From contig NZ_LMDG01000010.1 of the NCBI RefSeq assembly GCF_001426265.1, forward strand, positions 1 through 64,000: 64,000 bases of DNA. Reading direction: 5' to 3'. Numbering within the stretch: the stretch's first letter is position 1; each line of letters starts with the position of its first letter. The notes under the pieces were generated by a model that was not told the origin of the DNA, ran no database searches, and was given only the letters and a program-made list of their open reading frames with translations. This stretch comes from Rhizobium sp. Root1220 (GTDB taxonomy: Bacteria > Pseudomonadota > Alphaproteobacteria > Rhizobiales > Rhizobiaceae). This document shows, piece after piece, positions 25,478-33,736 of the stretch. Position numbers and translations under genes: made by a program.

Positions 25478-26427
25478 ATGGCGGCGCGCGCGAGCATGAC
25501 GGGGTCCATGCGACGACCGAGCAGCTCGTGGCGCTCGAAGCTCGTGCCCGCGACCTCGCCTTCATCCAGAAAGCAAAGAGCCACCAGCAACTCGCGGGGC
25601 GCATGCAGTCGGCGCTACGGGGGCGCGGGCTGATTTTCGAGGAACTGCGGGAATACCTGCCGGGTGACGACATTCGTTCGATCGACTGGCGCGTCACGGC
25701 GCGAACGTCGAAGCCTGTCGTCCGCGTCTACGGCGAGGAGAAGGAGCGCCCTGCCCTAATCCTCGTCGACCAGCGCATCAACATGTTCTTTGGCAGCCGA
25801 CGGTCCATGAAGTCGGTGACCGCGGCCGAGGCAGCTATGCTATGCGCCTGGCGCATCCTTGGGTCCGGAGACAGGGTCGGAGGCTTCGTGATCGGCGACG
25901 ACGGCATCGAGGAGGTGAAACCGCATCGCAGCCGCAACGCCGTGATCGCGCTCGCCGACAGGATCGCCGGGAAAAACGGGAAGCTGCGCGCCGACTATGA
26001 CGCGACACCCGCGCCGCAGATGCTGGACGAAGCCCTCCGAAGAATATCGAGCACCGCACATCATGACCATCTTGTGATCATCGTCAGCGACTTCGACGGA
26101 CATGGACCGTCGACACGCGACCTTCTGCTCAGGCTTGCGTCGAGCAACGACGTTGTTTGCCTCTTGGTCTACGACCCGTTTTTGCTGGAGCTTCCGACGA
26201 GCGGTGATATAGTCGTCAGCGCCGGAGGATTGCAGGCGGAACTTCCGCTAGGTCGTGCATCCGTTCGAACATCGATTGACGCTTTCGCACGCAACCGGGG
26301 ACGTGAACTTCGCGCCTGGCAGAAGGAGCTGGGCATGTCGATGCTGCCGATATCGGCAGCCGAGGAGACAGCACCCCAGCTCAGACGGCTACTGGAGCAG
26401 TCCGCCTGGCGGCAGCGGAGGCGCTGA
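25474..26427 (+). CDS. DUF58-domain protein
   Basis: A 317-residue protein with the DUF58 signature GRGLIFEELREYLPGDDIRS followed by IDWRVTARTSKPVVR around residues 47-82, then a degenerate VWA-like fold (PALILVDQRINMFFGS). No membrane segment is evident. Members always travel with MoxR ATPases and are thought to link the ATPase to the VWA proteins. ATGA coupling is seen upstream and a TGATG overlap downstream. Confidence 0.88.
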   Translation: MNGGAREHDGVHATTEQLVALEARARDLAFIQKAKSHQQLAGRMQSALRGRGLIFEELREYLPGDDIRSIDWRVTARTSKPVVRVYGEEKERPALILVDQRINMFFGSRRSMKSVTAAEAAMLCAWRILGSGDRVGGFVIGDDGIEEVKPHRSRNAVIALADRIAGKNGKLRADYDATPAPQMLDEALRRISSTAHHDHLVIIVSDFDGHGPSTRDLLLRLASSNDVVCLLVYDPFLLELPTSGDIVVSAGGLQAELPLGRASVRTSIDAFARNRGRELRAWQKELGMSMLPISAAEETAPQLRRLLEQSAWRQRRR

Positions 26428-26948
26428 TGGACGGTGCCCCGAAGCTGGATCCACTGACCGAGACGGCGCTCCGCTCGATGCATGACGTTGTCCTGCCCCA
26501 GGCTGTCTCATGGATTCCGCAGACGTGGGGATGGGCCGTGGTCGCCGCGTTTTTGCTCGCGACGTTGGCTGGATGGGCCTTCTTCACGATGCGCCGATAC
26601 CATCGGAACGCCTACCGCCGCGAGGCCCTGCGCCTGCTCGACGCCGTCGCCGAGGAAATGAAGCATCCCGCGACGCGGGTCGCCGGCGTCCACCGCCTTG
26701 CAGAACTTCTGAAGCGCACGGCACTTGCCGCCTGGCCCCGGGAGCAGGTTGCGTCACTCTCGGAAACCGGGTGGAACGATCTCGTCTCGACGTCTTTCGA
26801 CGGCGGCGAGGGAAAGGCGCTCCAGCGTCTGCTGGACGACTTTGAATATCATGAGGACAAGGCCGTCGTGGTCATGCCCGCCAACGTCGGCGAGGACCTC
26901 GTGGAAAGCTCTCGCCGCTGGATCAAGAAGCACGATGTACGAGCTTGA
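26427..26948 (+). CDS. DUF4381 single-span membrane protein
   Basis: A 173-residue protein with one membrane segment near residues 32-52 (WAVVAAFLLATLAGWAFFTM) and a helical, basic cytoplasmic domain after it (RYHRNAYRREALRLLDAV, RLAELLKRTALAAWPREQV). This fits the DUF4381 family found between DUF58 and VWA genes in MoxR operons. It shares its first bases with the DUF58 stop, and its end overlaps the next gene by 14 bp. Confidence 0.85.
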   Translation: MDGAPKLDPLTETALRSMHDVVLPQAVSWIPQTWGWAVVAAFLLATLAGWAFFTMRRYHRNAYRREALRLLDAVAEEMKHPATRVAGVHRLAELLKRTALAAWPREQVASLSETGWNDLVSTSFDGGEGKALQRLLDDFEYHEDKAVVVMPANVGEDLVESSRRWIKKHDVRA

Positions 26949-27924
26949 CCTCCCATGGCTGCTGCTCGCCCTGCCTGCGCCACTGCTGGTGTGGTGGTTG
27001 TGGCCGCCACACCGGGAAACGGCAGCATCCATTCGTCTTCCCTTCTTCGACGCGGTGGCGAAGGCTTCCGGCGTCACCCCTTCCGAGGGTTCGGTCGTGC
27101 CAGGGCGCTCCTGGTCCCAGATGATGGTGGAAGGACTTGCATGGTGCCTCGTCGTCCTTGCGCTCGCCCGGCCCCAGTATGTCGAGCCGCCGATCGAGAA
27201 GCGCGAGCCGCAACGCGACATCCTGCTTTCGCTTGATCTCTCGCAGTCGATGGACACGCGCGACTTCCCGAAGCCCGATGGTTCGCGCGGCAGCCGCGTC
27301 GACGCCGTCAGGGCGGTGGTCTCGGACTTCGTCGAGAGGCGCAGTGGAGACCGCATTGGGCTGATCGCGTTCGGGGACGCGCCATACCCGCTCGCGCCGT
27401 TCACCATGGACCACGCCCTCGTGCGGACGTTGATAGACGGCATCGTGCCGGGGATGGCTGGGCCAAGGACCGCCGTGGGGGACTCGGTCGGTCTTGCGAT
27501 CCGGATGTTCGAGAAGACCGCCGTGCCGGAGAAGGTGCTCGTCCTGCTGACGGACGGGAACGATACCGCGAGCAAGATGCCGCTCCTAAAGGCTGCCGAG
27601 ATCGCAAAGGCGAAAGGGATCGTGATCCACGCCGTCGGGATCGGAGATCCACAGGCGACCGGAGAAGACAAGCTCGACGCGGCGACGCTGCAGAAGATCG
27701 CCGCCGACACCGGCGGTCGCTTTTTCTTCGGCGAAGACCAGGCCGCCTTGGCAACCATCTACGCCACCCTCGACTCGATCACGCCGGAGGACCAGAAGAC
27801 GCTTTCCTGGCGACCGCGGCGGGAGCTGTTTCACTGGCCGCTGGCCGCCGCCGCATTGCTGCTAGGCGGCTACTACCTCGTTTCTGGCGGCGTCGGCCTG
27901 TTCCGAAGGAGGGCTGCCGCGTGA
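26935..27924 (+). CDS. VWA-domain membrane protein (BatA-like)
   Basis: A 329-residue protein. A helix at 5-20 (LPWLLLALPAPLLVWWL), a second near 65-80 and a C-terminal one (LAAAALLLGGYYLVSGG) anchor a von Willebrand A domain with an intact metal-ion adhesion site, DLSQSMDTRD, plus later T and D residues (PRTAVGDSVG, LLTDGNDT). BatA-type proteins act with MoxR in envelope maintenance. The start at 26935 matches family length and lies inside the previous gene's end. Confidence 0.88.
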   Translation: MYELDLPWLLLALPAPLLVWWLWPPHRETAASIRLPFFDAVAKASGVTPSEGSVVPGRSWSQMMVEGLAWCLVVLALARPQYVEPPIEKREPQRDILLSLDLSQSMDTRDFPKPDGSRGSRVDAVRAVVSDFVERRSGDRIGLIAFGDAPYPLAPFTMDHALVRTLIDGIVPGMAGPRTAVGDSVGLAIRMFEKTAVPEKVLVLLTDGNDTASKMPLLKAAEIAKAKGIVIHAVGIGDPQATGEDKLDAATLQKIAADTGGRFFFGEDQAALATIYATLDSITPEDQKTLSWRPRRELFHWPLAAAALLLGGYYLVSGGVGLFRRRAAA

Positions 27925-29471
27925 TCGGAGACTTCCATTTCCTGCGCCCGTTGCTTCTGTTAGCGCTTGTCGTGCCGCTCATGCTTGTGTGGCTGTCGAG
28001 GCGCTCGGGCGACATCCGCTCGAGTTGGAAAGGCATGATGGACCCGCATCTTCTCGACAGCCTGATCATCGAGGCAGATCGAAGAAGCTGGTTTCGTCCT
28101 GAGTGGGCGATGGCTGCCGTCCTCGCGCTTGCGGCCATCGGAGCTGCCGGACCGACATGGCAGCGGGAAGCGCCTCCCTTCGTCGAAGACACAGCATCGC
28201 TTGTCATCGTCGTCGATCTGTCAACTACCATGGACGCGATCGATATCAGTCCAAGCAGGATCGAGCGAGCAAAGCTGAAGATCAGGGACCTGCTTGCCGC
28301 CAGACCCGGCGCCAGGACAGGCGTTGTCGGATATGCCGGAACAGCACATCTCGTCATCCCTTTGACGGACGATGCGGATCTGGTCGAGGACTACACGGAC
28401 GCACTTGCGACCCGCATCATGCCGACTCCGGGAAAGGACACGGGTGCCGCACTCAAAATGGCCGACGCTCTGCTGAAGGCAGAGGGCGTGTCCGGGACCA
28501 TTCTCCTGATGACCGACGGCGTGGAAGCCGCCGCCCAACGGAAGATCGATGGCCTGTCCTCAGGCCTCGTCGTGCTTGGCGTCGGCACGACCGAAGGTGG
28601 TTTGGTAAAAGGGCCGGACGGGGAGCTCCTTGCCGAGGGCGGCGCTCGAACGATAGCAAAGCTTGATCTCGACGCGCTCCGAACGTTCGCCTCTGCCAAC
28701 GGGGCCGCTGTCGCGACGATGACGGATGACGGCACCGACGTTCGATGGGTGGCACAGCGGGTGCGGACGAATTTCGCGCAGAGAAGCGCCGCCGAAGGCG
28801 ACCGCTGGATGGATAAAGGATGGTGGCTCGTCATCCCGGCTGCGTTCCTTTTTGCATTGTCGTTCCGCAGGGGCTGGGTCGTGAAGGTCGCGGTCGTGCT
28901 CATTGCGCTGAAGGCTTTCGCCCCGTCCAGCGCGGAAGCCGGGACATTCGCGGACATGTGGCTGACACGCGATCAGCAGGGCCGCGTCGCCTTCGAACAG
29001 GGGAAGTACGAGGCTGCCGGAAAAACGTTCGACGATCCGATGTGGAAGGGGGTCGCAAACTACCGGGCGGGCCGTTTTCAGGAAGCCTACGAAGCATTCG
29101 CCTTGGTAGATACTCCTGAAAGCTGGTTCAATCAGGGCAACGCGTTGTTGCGTCTCGGAAAATTCGAGGAAGGCGTCGAGGCATACCGAAAGGCGCTTGA
29201 ACGGCGGAAGGACTGGCCGGAAGCGACCGACAACCTCGCCTTGGCCCAGCGGCTGCTCAAGGTGCAGAAGGAAAAGGAAGAGGAGCAGCCCGAGCAACCC
29301 AATCTCAAGCCAGACAGCGTCGAGTTCGACGACAAGGGCAAGAAGGGCAAGGCAGGTCGCATGGACGTCGGCGAACAGACATCGGAGATGTGGGTGAAGA
29401 ACATCGTCGTCAGCCCGGCCGATCTGATGGCGCGAAAGTTCTCGCTTGAACTGCAGACGAGGAAGCCATGA
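27921..29471 (+). CDS. VWA plus TPR membrane protein (BatB/BatC fusion-like)
   Basis: A 516-residue protein starting at GTG 27921, coupled to the previous stop. N-terminal helices flank a VWA domain with DLSTTMDAID and LLMTDGVEAA. After a membrane segment near 300 come TPR-type repeats (YEAAGKTFDDPMWKGVANYR, PESWFNQGNALLRLGKFEEG) and a charged tail. This joins what are separate BatB and BatC proteins in other bacteria. The TPR part probably faces the periplasm. Confidence 0.87.
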   Translation: MIGDFHFLRPLLLLALVVPLMLVWLSRRSGDIRSSWKGMMDPHLLDSLIIEADRRSWFRPEWAMAAVLALAAIGAAGPTWQREAPPFVEDTASLVIVVDLSTTMDAIDISPSRIERAKLKIRDLLAARPGARTGVVGYAGTAHLVIPLTDDADLVEDYTDALATRIMPTPGKDTGAALKMADALLKAEGVSGTILLMTDGVEAAAQRKIDGLSSGLVVLGVGTTEGGLVKGPDGELLAEGGARTIAKLDLDALRTFASANGAAVATMTDDGTDVRWVAQRVRTNFAQRSAAEGDRWMDKGWWLVIPAAFLFALSFRRGWVVKVAVVLIALKAFAPSSAEAGTFADMWLTRDQQGRVAFEQGKYEAAGKTFDDPMWKGVANYRAGRFQEAYEAFALVDTPESWFNQGNALLRLGKFEEGVEAYRKALERRKDWPEATDNLALAQRLLKVQKEKEEEQPEQPNLKPDSVEFDDKGKKGKAGRMDVGEQTSEMWVKNIVVSPADLMARKFSLELQTRKP

Positions 29472-30736
29472 GGGTCCTGCTGTTGCTTCTGACGCTCACG
29501 TTCCCCTTCGTTGCCAACGCGGCTGAACCGATCGTCCGCGTCGCCCTGAAGGAGGACGGACAGATCGTTCCGGGCCAGCAGGTGCATCTTCTCGTCGATG
29601 TGCTCGTGCCAGACTTCTTTACGTCGGCTCCAGAACTGCCGTTGCTCGACGTTCCGGGCGCGCTCGTAACCCGTTCAAATGAACGCTCGCAAAATCTCGT
29701 CCAATCGATCGACGGCGTCGATTTCTCCGGGATACGAAGCGGCTACTCGATCATCCCGGAAACCGACGGCCGCTTCGACGTTCCCTCCTTCCAGATTTCG
29801 GTCTCCTATACCGAAGACGCCGTGGCGAAGAAGGCGACGATAGCAACGACGCCCGTTTCATTCGCTGTCGGCTCCACTCTTGCGGCAGCGCCCACCTTCG
29901 CCGCGCGCGCCTTGACGATCACGCAGGAATTTGACCGGGATCTCTCGACGCTCAAGGCGGGCGACGCCCTGCTCCGCACAATCACGGTCTATGCCGAGGA
30001 CACGCAGGCCATGACGATGCCTCCAGTGGAAATGGCCGAAGTACCGGGCTTGCGAAGCTATCGAAGGGATCCGAGGATCGAGGACGGCGTTTCCGTCGGC
30101 CGAGAGATTGGAAGCCGCAGGACAGACACGGTCGCTTACGTCGCCGAGCAGTCGGGAACCTTCGCGCTTCCGCCCATCGCATACCCCTGGTTTGACGTCG
30201 ACGCCCACCTGGCGGCCACTGCCATGCTTCCGGGAGCGGAAGTGACTTTCGAACCGAAGGTTGCCGCGATCGGAATTCCGCCGGTTGTCGAGGAACAAGA
30301 GCCGGAGCGCGACTGGTCGCGAACCCGATCGATCGGCATCTTCGTCGCCGCGTTGGTCGTTGCGGCTCTCCTCTGCGTCTCGGCCTACGCCTTGGCGCAC
30401 CGACGCCACGACGCTCGTCCCCGACAACGGTCCGAACGCCGTCTGTTGGGCGATCTGCGGCGGACTATCCTGAGCGCGCCAGAGCCGCAGGTTTACGATG
30501 CTTTGATGAGGTGGAGCGCGCGTGGCGGGTACCGGAGCTTGAGAGAATGGGCCGATGACGGCTCGCCCGAGCTGCGGCGGGAAATCGATCTCCTCTCGAG
30601 AAAGCTTTTCCGTGGCGAGGCCGTCACGTTCGACAGAGCTGTGTTGGCAGGTCGGATCGCGTCGCGAGAGCCTCCCCGTCGGATCTCGAAGCAATCGGCA
30701 CTCCCACCTTTGAACCCGGCGGTGGACTGCAGGTAA
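29468..30736 (+). CDS. BatD-like oxygen-tolerance family protein
   Basis: A 422-residue protein with a signal peptide (cleavage near ANA-AEP), beta-rich periplasmic domains (VRVALKEDGQIVPGQQVHLL and YAEDTQAMTMPPVEM), one membrane helix near 280-302 (SIGIFVAALVVAALLCVSAY) and a helical cytoplasmic tail. This is the layout of BatD. It closes the MoxR operon, overlapping the VWA-TPR gene by four bases. Confidence 0.82.
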   Translation: MRVLLLLLTLTFPFVANAAEPIVRVALKEDGQIVPGQQVHLLVDVLVPDFFTSAPELPLLDVPGALVTRSNERSQNLVQSIDGVDFSGIRSGYSIIPETDGRFDVPSFQISVSYTEDAVAKKATIATTPVSFAVGSTLAAAPTFAARALTITQEFDRDLSTLKAGDALLRTITVYAEDTQAMTMPPVEMAEVPGLRSYRRDPRIEDGVSVGREIGSRRTDTVAYVAEQSGTFALPPIAYPWFDVDAHLAATAMLPGAEVTFEPKVAAIGIPPVVEEQEPERDWSRTRSIGIFVAALVVAALLCVSAYALAHRRHDARPRQRSERRLLGDLRRTILSAPEPQVYDALMRWSARGGYRSLREWADDGSPELRREIDLLSRKLFRGEAVTFDRAVLAGRIASREPPRRISKQSALPPLNPAVDCR

Positions 30737-30921
30737 TTTTGCGCCAATCCAGCCGCGCTTTCGGTGAAATCAGATGCGAAGAGTTCCCCGGGTAGGGGAT
30801 GCGATCCTGGCTTCCGTCGGCATCGGTGCCGTTTCCATTGCCACCCTGCAGACTGCCCATGACCGGTGGCGATGGCCATTTTTTCGGAAAAACCAGACGA
30901 TTTCCAACCGCCGTCGACACC

Positions 30922-31713
30922 TCAGAAATGAAAGGCCGCCCCGATGATCGGACCATGCTGGATGATGTCGCTCGTCAGGCTTCCGTTGCTGTAATCGACA
31001 CCCAGTGCGCGGTAGCCAACGATGGCGGAAACACTGTCTTTCCATTTGTAGCCGATGCCGGCCATCGCATCCCAATCGAGATCCGCGCCGCCTGCTCCGA
31101 TCATCCCCCATCCCGTGAGGTAGATGGTGGGCGTGATCGAATAGGTTCCCCTCAGTCCCGCAAGTCCGTCGACCCAGGTGGCATCGTCGCGGGCGGAAGC
31201 TCCACCGAGCGGACCGCCGCTCAAGGAGATCGTGGTTTCGGTCGACCAGAGCTTGACCGCACCGACGACGTCCAGTTTGCCGTCCTGGCTTTCCAGCACC
31301 GTATATCCGGCACCCACCATGGCGGTGAAGGTCTCCGTCTTCAGTTTGACTTCGTCCGCCAGCACGCCCCGCACCGTCGCGGAACTTGTTGTTATCCGCG
31401 CGTAGCTGATATCGGTGAAGAGGCTGTACTTTCCATAATGCGCGTCACCCGCCCCCATGAACCCGAAGTCTATATCAGCGAGGATGTCTCCAAAGGTCTG
31501 GTCGGTGTGTACCTCCGGCAGTCCGAAAACACCGGTGTCGCCCGTCACGCCGGCGGCCCAGAGATAGGGAGCGAAGGAAAACGTCCAGTGGTCCGGGTCT
31601 CGCTCGCTCGGCTGTGGAGCGAAAGCGGGTGCGAGATCGGCGGCGAAAGTCGGCGGTGCCACGAAGAAAGTTGCTGCCAGAAGTGACATACACAACACCG
31701 TCGAATTCTGCAT
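30922..31713 (-). CDS. Outer-membrane beta-barrel protein, paralogue 1
   Basis: A 263-residue protein with a signal peptide (cleaved near TFA-ADL) and alternating amphipathic strands such as HWTFSFAPYLWAAGVTGDTG and SVSAIVGYRALGVDYSNG, ending in the outer-membrane-type C-terminal phenylalanine (GAAFHF). It closely resembles the protein at 52288-53082. Porin-like or small-barrel function is inferred. It lies 130 bp after a predicted membrane regulator gene and carries the 19-bp motif about 100 bases upstream. Confidence 0.82.
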   Translation of the reverse strand: MQNSTVLCMSLLAATFFVAPPTFAADLAPAFAPQPSERDPDHWTFSFAPYLWAAGVTGDTGVFGLPEVHTDQTFGDILADIDFGFMGAGDAHYGKYSLFTDISYARITTSSATVRGVLADEVKLKTETFTAMVGAGYTVLESQDGKLDVVGAVKLWSTETTISLSGGPLGGASARDDATWVDGLAGLRGTYSITPTIYLTGWGMIGAGGADLDWDAMAGIGYKWKDSVSAIVGYRALGVDYSNGSLTSDIIQHGPIIGAAFHF

Positions 31714-31814
31714 CCTGCAATCCCTCTGATAGTTGGTGCCATCCCCCCGATACTCAACCTGATTCGCGTCCGGTTTACGAGCCTTCGCCCACCTCGACGT
31801 TTTTCTCGCTGGTC

Positions 31815-31833
31815 GGAAGTACGTTACCGCAAA
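31815..31833 (-). promoter_or_regulatory. 19-bp operator-like motif ahead of outer-membrane protein 1
   Basis: On the minus strand it reads TTTGCGGTAACGTACTTCC, differing at two positions from the two sites near 22.3-22.7 kb and in the same orientation relative to the gene it precedes. A partial second copy (CAGTAACCC) lies just upstream of it. Confidence 0.6.
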
Positions 31834-31843
31834 CGGGCGTAAA

Positions 31844-33469
31844 TTATCGCAGGGTTACTGCCGGGTTGTCTCCGGATGATGTCGGGACGCGCCTCGCTTT
31901 CGCCAGTCCGGCTTCGAGTTCCGTGACGATGGTCGGCTGCAGCCCTCTCGCCTCCAGTCGCTGGCGGATGGACTTGCCGGACAGAGCGTCGTGACGGGAA
32001 ACGTCAGCAAGTCGACCCGGTGCCAGATCCGAGCCAAGCTGTCCCAGTGCCGCCGCCCGCAGCGCTCCGACGACCGCGTCCTTGCAGTCCATCTGTTCGG
32101 CAAGTAGCGAGGCCTGCGCCCAGTCCTGCTTGCGGTAGGCGTCCAGGGCCAGAACCACGATCGCGTCGCGCGGCACGGCTCCCCCCAAACTCGAGGCGTT
32201 GCGAGCAAGCGCGAGAGCGGCGTCGAAGTCACCATTGGAAAACAGGACTGCCCCGAGAGCCGCGGCGGCAGCCGCGTCGTTCGGATTGATCTTGAGCGCC
32301 CGGTTGCCTGACCGGACGGCGGCCTCCACCCTGCCTTCCGCAAACTCGACCGCCATCATGGCGGACTGTGCGCGGGAGGAGAGCGGCGAGGCCGACGCCG
32401 CGGCCGCCGCCAGAGACCTGGCTCTCGCCAATCCCTGCTGCTTTTCCCTGCCTTCTGTCGGGACGGCGACGATCACTCGTGCGAGAAGCGCCTGCACGTC
32501 GCTGTCGGCGGGGTCTTCGGAAAGTGACCGGGTGAGGCATGCCATCGAAGCCGCCGGACCCTCGGTGCCGCCCTCGCCGAGCGCGTTCTCGGCCCGCAGC
32601 ACGCAAACGTTGCCGATGGCATCCTCGTCTGCCTTCTGAAGCTCCATCTCGTTGATGACACCCCGCGTCCCGCCTAGGCGGAGGGCGAGCGCGGAAGCAA
32701 GTTCGTCGCGTATCGCGGCGTCGCTCCGGCCGTCGGTCTGAATGGACTCCAGCCCCGATTTGAGTATGTCGCGCGAGCCGCTGTCGACGACCTGCCACCA
32801 CACGCTGCGCGCATCGTCGTTTCCATAGTACTTGAGATCGACCTCGTAGTCGCCGGGTTTCGCCTCCGATGTGATCGTGAGCGTCTGCCACTCCGTGAGG
32901 CCGGCCAACAGCATGTCGCGGGTCTGGCTAGCCTCGCCGCGCAGTTCGTTTTGCGCGGCGTGGAAGACCAACGCGACCACGGGCTTTTCAGTGTGGACAG
33001 GACTTGAGAAGAGGATCGGTGACACGATCGTCCCGAGAACAAGTATCGGAAGGCCTGCCAATGCCCAGGCCATCTTCCGCCTCGGTAGCGTGGTAGGCGG
33101 TGCGGCGGTTTGGCCCTCGGCGAAAGGAACGCCCGCCTCCACCGCGGCCTCGTCCGGATCGTCAGCGGGGTCGTGGGCTACGTGCTTTTTAGGAAACAGC
33201 GCAACATAGCTGCCCTTCGGCAGATGGATCGAGGGCATGCCATCCTTGCCGAACGCGGTGTAGAAGGTGTCGAGGGAGGTTCTCAGGCGGCTCATCTCGA
33301 TGCGGACGATGGGATCGGTGGAGGGATCGAAGTTGGATGGCCTGCCGAGCACGTCGAGCGCGACAGCATAGGCCTTGACCCCCTGTTCGCATCCGGCGAA
33401 GCGTCGCTCCGCGAGGTATCGCAGAATGGCGCGCTGGCGTTCGGTCGCCTTGAACCTGCCGTCTGCCAC
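31844..33469 (-). CDS. Membrane-anchored winged-helix-like regulator with TPR region
   Basis: A 541-residue protein starting at GTG. Residues about 5-92 resemble the N-terminal regulatory domain of a family of TPR proteins (RQRAILRYLAERRF, VKAYAVALDVLGRPSNFDP, DPIVRIEMSRLRTSLDTFY, IHLPKGSYVALF), which looks like an OmpR-type winged helix ending in its wing. After a proline-rich linker, RRK precedes one membrane helix at 133-155. Residues 160-541 are alanine-rich helical repeats. The topology resembles ToxR/CadC. In-frame sequence upstream of the GTG also looks protein-like (EAKAELERLV) but contains no ATG, GTG or TTG start. Confidence 0.65.
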   Translation of the reverse strand: MADGRFKATERQRAILRYLAERRFAGCEQGVKAYAVALDVLGRPSNFDPSTDPIVRIEMSRLRTSLDTFYTAFGKDGMPSIHLPKGSYVALFPKKHVAHDPADDPDEAAVEAGVPFAEGQTAAPPTTLPRRKMAWALAGLPILVLGTIVSPILFSSPVHTEKPVVALVFHAAQNELRGEASQTRDMLLAGLTEWQTLTITSEAKPGDYEVDLKYYGNDDARSVWWQVVDSGSRDILKSGLESIQTDGRSDAAIRDELASALALRLGGTRGVINEMELQKADEDAIGNVCVLRAENALGEGGTEGPAASMACLTRSLSEDPADSDVQALLARVIVAVPTEGREKQQGLARARSLAAAAASASPLSSRAQSAMMAVEFAEGRVEAAVRSGNRALKINPNDAAAAAALGAVLFSNGDFDAALALARNASSLGGAVPRDAIVVLALDAYRKQDWAQASLLAEQMDCKDAVVGALRAAALGQLGSDLAPGRLADVSRHDALSGKSIRQRLEARGLQPTIVTELEAGLAKARRVPTSSGDNPAVTLR

Positions 33470-33736
33470 AAGTCTTTCCAGCTCGGCCTTTGCCTCCCCG
33501 AGCGGTACTTCGCATCCCTTCCTCGAGCCACCTGCGGCTCGTGTTCACTCAACCCGCCGCGGACATCGAAGGTTCGATGGTCAATGCAGCCGATGCATTG
33601 GAACTTCTCGACGCGCCGCTGAGGAAGGAGGCCGGTTCGACGCCCGGAAGGAGCCGCTGCCCGAACTGCGCAACGCTTGTCGTCCGCGCTCGGCAGGAAT
33701 ACGTTGAGCTTGGAAAGGTCCAGCGGAGATGTCGCA

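Noticed and set aside
33470..33736. A plus-strand frame (33490-33879) with a CPNC stretch between the regulator and decarboxylase genes
   Set aside because: It overlaps the decarboxylase start, has no ribosome-binding site and no recognisable fold; treated as non-coding.
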